A stretch of 30,012 nucleotides of DNA from Spirochaetia bacterium UBA6919. Its GTDB lineage: Bacteria > Spirochaetota > UBA6919. This document shows positions 1-7,989 of the stretch, piece by piece; positions within the stretch are counted from its first letter, which is position 1, and the number at the start of each line of letters is the position of its first letter. A program made the position numbers and the translations under genes. The notes beneath the pieces are model-generated. The model did no database searches. It was not told where the DNA came from and was given only the letters and a program-made list of their open reading frames with translations. The stretch is from contig DKAT01000062.1 of the NCBI GenBank assembly GCA_002450905.1, positions 74,024 to 104,035 on the forward strand. The letters run 5' to 3'.

Positions 1-495
1 AATATATATTGTATCTATGGCACTTTCTATGGGTTTTCCGTTGAGTTCAGCTTCGAGACGTACCCATTCTTCGATCAGGAAATTATCTGATCTGATTTGA
101 TCTACCATCTCTTTAAGATTTAATCGATTACACGAAGAAAGGGCTCCTTCACTTTTTAAATTATCTGAACGAATATTTAATACTAATTTACCCTGGATAG
201 AATTATGAATCACGTACTTAAAATGCTCATCCCCTCCTATAGATACAATCAGATCATAATCATTGGTCATATCCATTTTCAACTGGTCTGTATAGAGGAA
301 AGTCGCTTCGGGGAGCAGTTGTTTTGCCAGATCAATACATTTTCTTTGCTCAACATGGCTATCAATAATGATTTCATAGTGGATATGCTCATCTTTGTAT
401 TTCTGGAGGAGGGCGTAGGTGTCGAGATTAAATATTTTTTTATCGTATTCGAGTTTACTGTATTTACAAATAGCCAGGATTTTAGAGGGTTTCAT
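1..495 (-). CDS. NAD kinase-like protein, N-terminal part (runs off left edge)
   Basis: Reading the minus strand from an ATG at 495 gives 165 residues open to the window edge, so the C-terminus is missing. The chain has an alternating beta/alpha pattern and, near residues 84-95, the motif SIGGDEHFKYV. This resembles the GGDG loop of the NAD(+)/diacylglycerol kinase fold, which binds ATP and phosphorylates NAD to NADP. The fourth position is Glu rather than Gly, so this may be a divergent subfamily. The start codon overlaps the stop of the upstream minus-strand gene as ATGA, which fixes the start and implies translational coupling. Plus-strand frames across this stretch look like shadows. The fold assignment rests on one motif and the truncated length, so exact substrate is uncertain. 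Confidence 0.6.
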   Translation of the reverse strand, partial: MKPSKILAICKYSKLEYDKKIFNLDTYALLQKYKDEHIHYEIIIDSHVEQRKCIDLAKQLLPEATFLYTDQLKMDMTNDYDLIVSIGGDEHFKYVIHNSIQGKLVLNIRSDNLKSEGALSSCNRLNLKEMVDQIRSDNFLIEEWVRLEAELNGKPIESAIDTIYI

Positions 496-1214
496 TTTGA
501 ATTGAGGGCACTGATCATGTGAAAGAAGGATTCTAATTTATCGTAATGATTTTCATCAACAGGGATAATTGTGATTTTTTTATTTTTTTTATCGAATTTG
601 AATTTAAAGAAGTCGTTTATTTTCTCAATGATAAGATTATTCCCTGGTTTGCTTGGATATTCCTGTCCAAGGATTCTGAGATTGAGGGCACGTTCGTATG
701 TGGTATAGGGGAGGTCACGAAATTCTTTGAAACTTCTTTCGTAAAAAGTTTTAAAAGTCTTTTCCAATTGACGTTTTGCTTGGGGGTCTTCTTCTTTCTC
801 AATGACACTGAGTCTTGCCTTCAATAATTTTGATTTTTTATAACCCAGACGGATGAGATCGTCTTCCTGGATGACATCTTTGTATTTAACCTGCATTTGG
901 ACAATACCAATATAATCTGAAATGGTGGATTGGTGCAATTTTGGGACGATGCGGTTATTTACAAAATCTCTCCAAGAGGGGAAAAGGGCATCTTGTTTGT
1001 ATAATCTGAACTTTTTAATTTCTGCTAGTGCTTTTCCAATACGAAAGAAATTGGTTTGAATAGAATGGATACACTCATCAATGAGGTTTTGACGTTCGAT
1101 TAGCAGGAGTTCTTTCTGTCTTGTGGTGAGGGTTATCCTGTGTTCCATGTCCAGAGAGATCCCTGGAATTATTTCCTGATTATCCTGAGGAGAAATGCTG
1201 TATGGAGTATTCAT
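492..1214 (-). CDS. conserved hypothetical protein, possible DNA-associated (DUF3102-like pattern)
   Basis: This is a 240-residue, charged, mostly helical protein with no signal peptide or membrane segment, so it is probably cytoplasmic. An AGAGGA ribosome binding site precedes the ATG at 1214. Residues about 55-100 have the pattern IGKALAEIK, then SWRDFVNNRI, then STISDYIGIVQ. This recalls small phage/plasmid-type helical domains (DUF3102-like, KfrA-like) in which a helix is followed by a W..F segment and an HTH-like stretch. The resemblance is weak and I do not recognise the family. The C-terminal third is lysine-rich with a beta-like KITIIPVDENH segment. The stop overlaps the start of the NAD-kinase-like gene (ATGA), so the two are co-translated. 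Confidence 0.75.
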   Translation of the reverse strand: MNTPYSISPQDNQEIIPGISLDMEHRITLTTRQKELLLIERQNLIDECIHSIQTNFFRIGKALAEIKKFRLYKQDALFPSWRDFVNNRIVPKLHQSTISDYIGIVQMQVKYKDVIQEDDLIRLGYKKSKLLKARLSVIEKEEDPQAKRQLEKTFKTFYERSFKEFRDLPYTTYERALNLRILGQEYPSKPGNNLIIEKINDFFKFKFDKKNKKITIIPVDENHYDKLESFFHMISALNSK

Positions 1215-1880
1215 AATCCTCTTTTATGATGGTATAATATTTTTTTTAATAATTTAATTTTCTAGAAATCAGTGTTTCGTATTGCTCAGTTATGGCCTGA
1301 TATTCTAATTAAACATCTTAATGCTTAAAACCTAGTTAATATAACAGATAGTCAATCCATATTAGTATAATGAATTTATCGATCTATGTCAAGTTTAAGT
1401 ATCGACAGGAGAAATAAAGTTCTTGAAGGGGTAGCAATCTGATGATGATTTTTTTTAATATTATTAAAATATTAACTTGAGAATTCAGCAGAGATGGATG
1501 CTTGTTAGTTTGATTAATAATTTATCAGTATATATTTTGGACTGTAAAGAATCCATGGTCGGGTTATCGAATTAATAATTCATTGTTTAATTGAAATTTG
1601 TTAGTGATGATTTTCAGAAGAAAGTAATATCTTTGCCAGATGACCCTTCGTCAGGGTACAAAGTAACAAAATTAGTTCAATCAATAGCTCTACTTGAAAT
1701 TAATTATTGAAATGAGTTGAAATAGTGAAAATTTGTATTATTTTTAATATAAAATAACAGTCTTGTATATTTGAAAATGGTAATTATAAATCAAATTTTG
1801 GGAAACCTCACTATGACAATTAGCTATCTTAACTTCATTAATATTGAGTATTAGAATATAATCTAAAAAATTATATTTAG
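1215..1880. other. intergenic region with degenerate REP-like elements
   Basis: This 666-bp gap separates a divergent gene pair (minus gene starting at 1214, plus gene starting near 1893). I found no convincing reading frame. It contains a small palindrome, ACCCT TCGTC AGGGT (1643-1657), and a partial CCTCACTATGACA (1806-1818). Both resemble the REP-like intergenic family seen elsewhere in the window. The rest is AT-rich and should hold the two divergent promoters, but no single promoter stands out. Confidence 0.5.
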
Positions 1881-1892
1881 TTGGGTATAAAT

Positions 1893-2945
1893 ATGAAGAA
1901 ATTAACGTTATTAATTATTTTAATATTTGCAATTTATTCATCTAGCGGGTGTAGTTCATCATCCACAGCGAATTCAACCATATCAACTCCATCCTATCCC
2001 AATGGGATTGGTGCAAGTAATTCAAATATCTATGTCGTAATCGGTGAACCCCATGCTGGCCCAAATAGCACACCTGTTTCTGCTGGAACTACAAAATCAG
2101 TTGAAGTTTATGATTTTAGTGGGAATCATATCACCTCTATTTCTGTTGCGGGTGGTGGACATGGTCTTCGGGTTACTCCGGACAAGTCTAAGGTATATAT
2201 TGCCCATTTTAGTTTAGATCATCAAGTTACAGCCATCTCAACATCCAGCAATTCTGTTATTTCAACAATTAGTAGTGCTATAAATTTACCTGTACCCGAT
2301 GCCATATCGATATCTCCCGATGGTACTTATGCTTATGTTGGGTGTAATAATGGGAGTTCTGGTTTCTTATCCCGTATATTAATATCAAATAATACAATTG
2401 ATGCTGGTTGGCAGAAAACAGTGAATGGAGGGTATACATGCTGGGTTGAAAATCATCCAGGTACTTCCCATGCCTATGTCTATACGAATAGTTGGACGGG
2501 AAGCGATATCCAGAGAAAAGAAGTTTCTGGTACCGGAGATGTATCCATAACACTGGGTAGTTATCCCCATGCAATTTGTTTTGATAAAAATGGAGATCAT
2601 ATATATGCCCTTGTTTCAGGTGCTAACATCGTTAGAAAGATCAGGGTATCCGATTTCACTGTATTACAAGATATTTCAGGACCATGGGCAGGTAATTGGG
2701 GTGGTCCCGTGGGTGCTGTTTTGTCTTTGAATGGAAATTATATGTATATAACCAATCATGAACTGGGATACGTAGCGATATTGGATGTTAATTCAGGGAG
2801 TTCCACTTATGATCAGGTTGTTAAAACTGTTCAGGTAGGTACTCATCCTATTTTTTTAACTATTTCTCCAGATGGAAATAAGCTATTCGTCGCAAATAAT
2901 GGGAATAGTACTATAAGTATCATTGATGTTACTAACTATAAATAA
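1893..2945 (+). CDS. beta-propeller (YVTN/YncE-like) lipoprotein
   Basis: The 350-residue protein starts with a lysine-tipped signal peptide ending in a lipobox-like SSGC, so it is probably a lipoprotein. The body consists of beta-propeller blades with recurring motifs such as TPDKSKVYIAHF, SPDGTYAYVGC, SLNGNYMYITNH and SPDGNKLFVANN. These are the SPDG-x-x-x-[VI] signature of YVTN/YncE-type seven-bladed propellers. Such proteins bind ligands or partners at the cell surface or periplasm; no catalytic site is visible. I prefer the ATG at 1893 over the in-frame TTG at 1881 because it opens directly onto the signal peptide, although neither has a strong ribosome binding site. It appears monocistronic. 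Confidence 0.85.
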   Translation: MKKLTLLIILIFAIYSSSGCSSSSTANSTISTPSYPNGIGASNSNIYVVIGEPHAGPNSTPVSAGTTKSVEVYDFSGNHITSISVAGGGHGLRVTPDKSKVYIAHFSLDHQVTAISTSSNSVISTISSAINLPVPDAISISPDGTYAYVGCNNGSSGFLSRILISNNTIDAGWQKTVNGGYTCWVENHPGTSHAYVYTNSWTGSDIQRKEVSGTGDVSITLGSYPHAICFDKNGDHIYALVSGANIVRKIRVSDFTVLQDISGPWAGNWGGPVGAVLSLNGNYMYITNHELGYVAILDVNSGSSTYDQVVKTVQVGTHPIFLTISPDGNKLFVANNGNSTISIIDVTNYK

Positions 2946-3284
2946 ACTCAATCTAGTCAAACAACTTGGTGCAATACATATTAACTTGGGAGTCCTATCG
3001 TCGGTGAGCTTGGTAGATCCGTGTTTGATACATCAATTTCAGAAGATTATATCCAATTATAGTTGACTTTCTCTAAACCCTTTTTTAAATTTAAGCCGAA
3101 ACATTATATTTTGTTTGTTGGGTTAAAATAAAGAAAAATATGATGATAAATTGTTCTAAACAATCAACTTTCCTCAGCCAATTCATATCTTTCTGGTAAA
3201 ATTCTTCATTCTAAACAGATCTAAAATTATCAAATAATTCATTAAAGACTAGTTTAATTCTTAAAATAATCAGGGAGATAAAAA
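2946..3284. other. intergenic region with one REP-like element
   Basis: This 339-bp AT-rich gap lies between two co-oriented genes. It holds an inverted copy of the REP-like repeat at 2999-3023. It should also contain the promoter for the next gene, whose ribosome binding site (AGGGAGAT) is clear at 3271-3278. I saw no other gene or structure. Confidence 0.5.
2999..3023 (-). repeat. REP-like intergenic repeat (inverted copy)
   Basis: Read on the minus strand this is close to GG-TC-AC-AAGCTCACCGAC. That resembles the widespread short palindromic intergenic element with a core like TTCGACAAGCTCA. The stem is degenerate. Confidence 0.45.
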
Positions 3285-3926
3285 ATGAAATCAAGTCAAT
3301 TCAACTTTATTATTATTGTAATTACAATGATATCCTTACTAATTTATTCTAATCAGGTCTATAGTACAATTCATTGTGGAAATACTTCTAACGATTTTAG
3401 TAATTTAGAAAATACAAACAATAAACGACAATGGTTTTGCCAAAATCTAAAAAAAGATATTCTAAATGCAAAATCAACAGGGAATCAGCAATTGTTGGAG
3501 GAGAAAGAATCTCTGGCAAAGTATTTCCAATGCCCAAGCTCTAAATATCCTAATTTTGCCGGTTATATTCAACACATGCTGGATATCGCAAAGACAAATA
3601 AACTCAAAGTCAAACAGGTCAAAGAAGAAATTAAATCTTACTTTAACAAACTTACATTTAATGAAATTAAAGTCTTTGAAACCGAGGAGAAAGCTTTCCA
3701 TGTCGCTTTGGAAAAAAAAATGATAGAACTCATGTCCGGTGACGAATGGACTGAAGAAGAGTTACAGACTGGATTGAGCACCTTTTACAAATCCGAACTC
3801 CCCGAAATGCTTGAATTCTTCTCATTGGATAAAAATTCGGGTTTTAAAATCGTGAAAGATGCCATGGCTGATGTGCTCTATGATACAACGGATAATACCC
3901 TTAAGTTTAATCAGTTTTCTAAATAA
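3285..3926 (+). CDS. secreted protein of unknown function, paralogue of the gene at 4569
   Basis: The 213-residue protein has an N-terminal signal peptide (hydrophobic stretch residues 8-22, probable cleavage after YS around residue 27). The mature part is helical, charged and has three Cys (HCG, WFCQN, FQCPSS). I do not recognise the family. It is closely similar over most of its length to the product at 4569. Shared blocks include RQWFCQNLK, ESLAKYFQCPSSKYPNF, LEKKMIELMS and KIVKDAMADVLYD. The blocks are collinear, so the two arose by tandem duplication. An AGGGAGAT ribosome binding site supports the ATG. Location is probably periplasmic or extracellular, with a disulphide possible. Confidence 0.8.
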   Translation: MKSSQFNFIIIVITMISLLIYSNQVYSTIHCGNTSNDFSNLENTNNKRQWFCQNLKKDILNAKSTGNQQLLEEKESLAKYFQCPSSKYPNFAGYIQHMLDIAKTNKLKVKQVKEEIKSYFNKLTFNEIKVFETEEKAFHVALEKKMIELMSGDEWTEEELQTGLSTFYKSELPEMLEFFSLDKNSGFKIVKDAMADVLYDTTDNTLKFNQFSK

Positions 3927-4050
3927 GATATAGTCAGGGAGAAATATATAATACTCACTTAAAAACCATTTTAATATGAAATTAGTGAGAGTTCTTCTGC
4001 CTGAATATTATAAACCAGAGTCAAAAATTATTAATTTCTAAGGAGATAAC

Positions 4051-4284
4051 ATGAAGAAAAAAATGAATATACTCATGATTCCAGTTTTCACGGCTTTAAT
4101 GTTTATTTTAGCTGTACAAAATAGTGACGCCAGAAAAGAACGCAGTGAATGTGCAACTTATCAAACTCAATATAAAGCAGCGATAAAAGAAGGGAGCAAA
4201 GCAAGTAAGGCTAAGGCAAGACGAATTCTCGAACATGCCAAAACTTTAAATTGCCAGTGGGCTTTGAATCACAATTACAAATAA
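4051..4284 (+). CDS. small secreted two-cysteine protein
   Basis: This 77-residue protein has a signal peptide (MKKKMN then a hydrophobic stretch to about residue 22, probable cleavage after DA at about residue 27). The mature part is about 50 residues, strongly basic, helical, with two Cys (SECATY and LNCQW) about 34 residues apart. The pair could form a helical-hairpin disulphide. A strong AAGGAGATAAC ribosome binding site sits just upstream of the ATG. It lies between two secreted paralogues on the same strand, so joint function is plausible but unproven. I do not recognise the family. Confidence 0.7.
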   Translation: MKKKMNILMIPVFTALMFILAVQNSDARKERSECATYQTQYKAAIKEGSKASKAKARRILEHAKTLNCQWALNHNYK

Positions 4285-4349
4285 TATCGGGCTAGTCATA
4301 AAAAATATACTGATACTATGAAATCAATGTAAATAAATGATAGCCAATC

Positions 4350-4397
4350 ATCAAACACTCCCTTCATGGGAAAAACATGGGAGAACCATGGGAAAAA
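4350..4397 (+). repeat. 48-bp dispersed repeat containing three 11-bp units (copy 1)
   Basis: A 16-bp leader (ATCAAACACTCCCTTC, first 9 bp fully conserved) runs into three 11-bp units, CATGGGAAAAA, CATGGGAGAAC and CATGGGAAAAA. The units start at 4365, 4376 and 4387. A second copy lies in opposite orientation at 22435-22482, matching 42 of 48 positions by eye. It sits in the gap upstream of the gene at 4569. Confidence 0.8.
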
Positions 4398-4568
4398 TGA
4401 ATAACAAAAACTATATTTGAAAAACGGCAAATTGGGATTGTCATGGCAGTGAAATCTATCCTGAGATTCCCTAAAAGAACCTGTTTAAAGGTTTATCAAA
4501 TATAAAAGATTTTCAATAAATATCAGTTATAAAATCTCACCCTACTAAAAAATAAGGAGATAAATAAA

Positions 4569-5183
4569 TTGAAATTAAAACCATTTCACTTGGCTGTTCT
4601 ATTAACAGGGATCCTATCCTCTTTAATTTATGTAAATCAACTAAATGCTACTCCAATAGTTTGTACCGGCAATAATCAAAATGCAATGATAAACATTTCC
4701 CGACAATGGTTTTGCCAAAATCTAAAAAACGATATTCTAAATGCAAAATCAAACGAAAATCAGCAATTAGTAATAGAAAAAGAATCTCTGGCAAAGTATT
4801 TTCAATGTCCCAGCTCAAAATATCCCAACTTTGCTACTTACATTCAATTTATGCTGGATATTGCAAAAAAAAATAAACTGACTGCCAAACAAGTCAAAGA
4901 AGATATAAAAGCTTATGTAAACAATAAATCCTGGGATGAACTTAAAATCATCGGCACCGAGGAGAAATCTTTCCATGATGCTCTGGAGAAAAAAATGATA
5001 GAACTCATGTCCAGTGACGAATGGGATGAAGATGAATTACAGTCTGGATTGAATTCATTTTACAAGTCGGCGCTCCCTGAAATACTGGAGCTTTTCACCT
5101 TAGACAAGAATACACATTTTAAAATCGTTAAAGATGCAATGGCTGATGTGCTCTATGATGAAAACGGATTAAAAGGTAAATAA
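4569..5183 (+). CDS. secreted protein of unknown function, paralogue of the gene at 3285
   Basis: The 204-residue protein starts at a TTG (4569), chosen because a perfect AAGGAGA ribosome binding site lies 8 bases upstream and the signal peptide follows at once (hydrophobic residues 7-24, cleavage near NATP). The mature chain keeps three Cys in the same places as the paralogue at 3285 and shares its conserved blocks, ending in KIVKDAMADVLYD. The N-terminal 40 residues and the C-terminal tail differ most, as expected for a duplicated secreted protein whose core is constrained. Function is unknown. It precedes lnt by about 55 bases on the same strand, with an inverted repeat in between. Confidence 0.8.
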   Translation: MKLKPFHLAVLLTGILSSLIYVNQLNATPIVCTGNNQNAMINISRQWFCQNLKNDILNAKSNENQQLVIEKESLAKYFQCPSSKYPNFATYIQFMLDIAKKNKLTAKQVKEDIKAYVNNKSWDELKIIGTEEKSFHDALEKKMIELMSSDEWDEDELQSGLNSFYKSALPEILELFTLDKNTHFKIVKDAMADVLYDENGLKGK

Positions 5184-5195
5184 CAATCTGTAGAG

Positions 5196-5221
5196 AGATT
5201 ATGTGCTCTATCCCATAATCT
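5196..5221 (+). terminator. 8-bp inverted repeat, possible weak terminator or attenuator before lnt
   Basis: AGATTATG (5196-5203) pairs perfectly with CATAATCT (5214-5221) across a 10-base loop, directly after the preceding stop codon. Only GTTTC follows, not a true T-run, so termination would be partial at best. Confidence 0.4.
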
Positions 5222-5238
5222 GTTTCAATAAGTAACCC

Positions 5239-6894
5239 ATGAAATACAATATCGCATTCTTTCTAATATTTGGAATTCTCTGTGGATTATTCTATCATCT
5301 TGTAAACCTACAGCTGGAATGGTCTGTCTTAATCTCCTTTTCCTGTTGCTCAATCCTGTTTTACTTTTATAGAACAGTGAAACCATCATTTTATTCTATA
5401 TTCTCCGCACTTCTAATCTCCTTCAGCCTTCCGGGATTTGATTATGGATTTTTGAGCTTTATATCATTGTTACCCCTTTTTTTTCTTCTTCAGGAGGATC
5501 TTTCCTATAAGGGACTTTTTTTTTATGGAGCTTTAACAGGAATTATACTCCAAACCATTGTTTTCTCCTGGATGTATCAGACCATTATCAATTTTACTCA
5601 ATTCCCCTCCTATTATGCCATTCCAATATTTATCATATATCTTTTCCTCTTTAGCCTTAAATTCCCGCTGATGCTTCTGATCTTAAAATGGATTGAAAAT
5701 AATCTCAGGTTATCAAGATTTCTGATCTATCCTGTGGTAATAACTCTGTGCGATTTTTTTATCTACGAATTATTCCCCTGGTATTTAGGAAACTCTCAGC
5801 ATCAAAATATTTATTTTATTCAGTTCATAGAATACACAGGAGTGGTCGGTTTGACTTTCATGATAGCCCTGATCAATGTTCTAGTCTATGAACTTATTCT
5901 TTTTTTCACAAAGAAAAGAGCCTATCCTATTACTGGTTTTGCTGTAACAACATTTTTAGTATTAGCCGTATATATTTTTGGTTATATTCGTGTAGTTCAG
6001 ATCGGGAAAATTCAACAAACAACAAAACCAATCCTTGTAGGAATAGTCCAACCCAATAATACTATCGGCTCAACGGATTACAAAAGTATATTACAACTCC
6101 TTGAAAATCTCAAGAAAACTTCTGAAAATATTATAAAAGACCATAAGATTGATCTTCTGGTATGGCCAGAATCATCCCCTTTAATCGTTTATCAGAGAGA
6201 GAGAAAAGATGGGCTATTCAGTTTTCTCATTGATCGTTTGACAAAAGATAATCAGATACACCTATTTTTTGGAAGCACAACCACAGGAATTATTAAATCG
6301 GAGCATAACCAGATATTCAATACTGCCGTTCTATTATCTCCTGAAATAAATATTCTCGGTTCTTACCGTAAACAAATTCTTTTTCCATTTGGCGAGTATA
6401 AACCATTTTGGAACTTTTTAGAAAGTTTATACCAATTTTTTGGATACGCAAATCCCGGATATTTCCCAGGAAAAATAATTGAAGTTTTCCCATTCCCGAA
6501 AGCAAAACTCGCTCCTCAAATTTGCTATGAAATCATTCACCCTTCATTTACAAGAAAGTTTATCAATCAGGGTGGAGAAGTGATTATTAATATCTCCAAT
6601 GACTCATGGTTTGGTAAATCGAAAGCCTCAGAACAACATCTTGCCGTAGCACTGTTCAGAGCAGTAGAAAATAAAGTTCCTCTTGTCAGGGCTACCAATA
6701 CAGGAACATCCGTCTTTATAAGTCCTACAGGAGAGCTTGATTCAAAAAAGACACCTTTATATGAAGTAGCCTCTCTCGTTCAGGAGATTCATCCTCCTAA
6801 AATAAAAACTTTTTATACCCGTTTTGGAGACTGGTTCCCATATCTAATACTGGGCTTTTTCCTATTCTACTCTGTTTTCTATAGAAATAAATGA
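5239..6894 (+). CDS. lnt: apolipoprotein N-acyltransferase
   Basis: This 551-residue inner-membrane enzyme adds the third acyl chain to the N-terminal Cys of lipoproteins, the last step of maturation after Lgt and LspA. The N-terminal ~250 residues carry about seven hydrophobic segments, one further segment closes the C-terminus, and a nitrilase-fold domain (about 262-520) lies between. The catalytic triad of the family is visible: Glu311 in VWPESS, Lys388 in FGEYKPF and Cys429 in QICYEI. A conserved NISNDSWFG block follows. Length fits the family. The ATG at 5239 has no good ribosome binding site but opens on the first membrane segment. Several predicted lipoproteins in the window are likely substrates. 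Confidence 0.95.
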   Translation: MKYNIAFFLIFGILCGLFYHLVNLQLEWSVLISFSCCSILFYFYRTVKPSFYSIFSALLISFSLPGFDYGFLSFISLLPLFFLLQEDLSYKGLFFYGALTGIILQTIVFSWMYQTIINFTQFPSYYAIPIFIIYLFLFSLKFPLMLLILKWIENNLRLSRFLIYPVVITLCDFFIYELFPWYLGNSQHQNIYFIQFIEYTGVVGLTFMIALINVLVYELILFFTKKRAYPITGFAVTTFLVLAVYIFGYIRVVQIGKIQQTTKPILVGIVQPNNTIGSTDYKSILQLLENLKKTSENIIKDHKIDLLVWPESSPLIVYQRERKDGLFSFLIDRLTKDNQIHLFFGSTTTGIIKSEHNQIFNTAVLLSPEINILGSYRKQILFPFGEYKPFWNFLESLYQFFGYANPGYFPGKIIEVFPFPKAKLAPQICYEIIHPSFTRKFINQGGEVIINISNDSWFGKSKASEQHLAVALFRAVENKVPLVRATNTGTSVFISPTGELDSKKTPLYEVASLVQEIHPPKIKTFYTRFGDWFPYLILGFFLFYSVFYRNK

Positions 6895-7004
6895 AAATTG
6901 CTTAAAAACTCAGGCTTATTTGTAGATAAATTTAAATTACTGGGTAAAATGAACTGTTTACAAAGAGATCCTTATAATCTTATTCATATCGAAATCATTT
7001 GAAA

Positions 7005-7028
7005 CATGGTTCGAGGAACTTAACCATG
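7005..7028. repeat. REP-like palindrome
   Basis: CATGGTT (7005-7011) and AACCATG (7022-7028) form a perfect 7-bp inverted repeat around a 10-base loop containing TCGAGG. It is the best-formed member of the REP-like intergenic family in the window. It lies between the convergent ends of lnt and the LRR gene, and a further GGTTAACATGGG follows. Confidence 0.65.
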
Positions 7029-7110
7029 AAAGCGAGGTTAACATGGGTTTCAATATTATAATAATTTTGGTTAGGAATTCATATAAGAGAATGTTTGATT
7101 TGAAGTAGGG

Positions 7111-7881
7111 TTATTTTTTTTGTTTTAATCGTTTTTTGATGAAGATTTTACAATCGGGGATTTTATTTTGTAGTTTGTTGATGGCTTTAAGGGATATGTT
7201 TGTCTGATCGAGTTTTAAAATTCGGAGGCTTGTTGCTTTGTTCAGGTAAGTTAAACCTTTATCCGTAATCTTGGTGTTATTCATGTTTAGGTATTCAAGG
7301 AAGACATATATTTGTATTAATTTTAATCCTTCATCTGTTAGTTGTGTTCCTGATACATCTAGTCTGGTAATACCATAGAGACCTTTTAAATGGTAAAATC
7401 CTTTATCAGTAATCTTGGTATGTTGAAAATTGAGATATCTTAAGGATAGGATGTTTTCGAGGTGTTTTAGTCCGTTGTCTGTGGTAGCAGTATAGCCAAT
7501 ATGGAGATTTCTTAACTGCCATAGACTTTTCAGATGGGATAATCCATTGTCAGTTATTTTTGATTCTGGGATAAAGAGGGATTTTAGATTTTTAAGATTT
7601 GAAATTGTTTTTAAGCCTTGATCAGTTATATTTGATTTTAAGATAATGAGTTCAAGTAGATTGTTTTTTAAGGGTATGAGATATTTTAATTCCTTGTCGG
7701 CAAGACCTTTTTTTTGAATGATCAGAGTTTTTAAATTAGAAAGTTCATCTACTGAATAGGTTTCCCCGAAGGATTGCAGCCAATCTCTTGTGTCACCCAA
7801 AGTAATTTTAGATTCTTTTGCGGAAGTTGTTCCAGATATGACAAATAATGATAAGTAAAGTATAAATAAATTCCATTTCAT
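7111..7881 (-). CDS. secreted leucine-rich-repeat protein
   Basis: From the ATG at 7881 the protein has 256 residues. It begins with a signal peptide (MKWNLFILYLSLFVISGTTS, cleavage probably after SA). The body is six to seven leucine-rich repeats of 24 residues with the pattern L..L.L..T.ITD.GL..L, e.g. KITDNGLSHLKS, KITDKGFYHLKG and KITDKGLTYLNK. This resembles the cysteine-containing-like/RI-like LRR class of bacteria. A basic tail (KKRLKQKK) closes it. LRR proteins bind proteins, so a surface or periplasmic binding role is inferred. A TTG at 7902 would extend the chain by seven residues and is less likely because the signal peptide would begin late. It is divergent from the antiporter gene at 7990. 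Confidence 0.85.
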   Translation of the reverse strand: MKWNLFILYLSLFVISGTTSAKESKITLGDTRDWLQSFGETYSVDELSNLKTLIIQKKGLADKELKYLIPLKNNLLELIILKSNITDQGLKTISNLKNLKSLFIPESKITDNGLSHLKSLWQLRNLHIGYTATTDNGLKHLENILSLRYLNFQHTKITDKGFYHLKGLYGITRLDVSGTQLTDEGLKLIQIYVFLEYLNMNNTKITDKGLTYLNKATSLRILKLDQTNISLKAINKLQNKIPDCKIFIKKRLKQKK

Positions 7882-7937
7882 AATGTACTTATTTCGGCTC
7901 AATGGCGTTACTAATCAAGACCTGATAAAAAAAAACT

Positions 7938-7966
7938 TTGACAATTTCGTTTGAGGTGGCTATTTT
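7938..7966 (+). promoter_or_regulatory. sigma-70-type promoter of the first antiporter gene
   Basis: TTGACA (7938-7943), a 17-bp spacer, then TATTTT (7961-7966). It covers the in-frame TTG at 7951, so that codon would be in the promoter and not in the message. The paralogous downstream gene has an equivalent promoter at the equivalent place. Confidence 0.65.
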
Positions 7967-7989
7967 TAAGCGAAATAAGTGAGATTACA

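Noticed and set aside
205..522. A 105-residue plus-strand frame at the left edge
   Set aside because: It lies opposite the NAD-kinase-like gene, whose start is fixed by the ATGA overlap and whose translation has a recognisable motif.
2278..2600. Two minus-strand frames inside the beta-propeller gene
   Set aside because: They are antisense to clear propeller blades and have no family features or ribosome binding sites.
3954..3989. CTCACT / AGTGAG inverted repeat after the gene at 3285
   Set aside because: Only six bases pair firmly across a long AT-rich loop, and no T-run follows.
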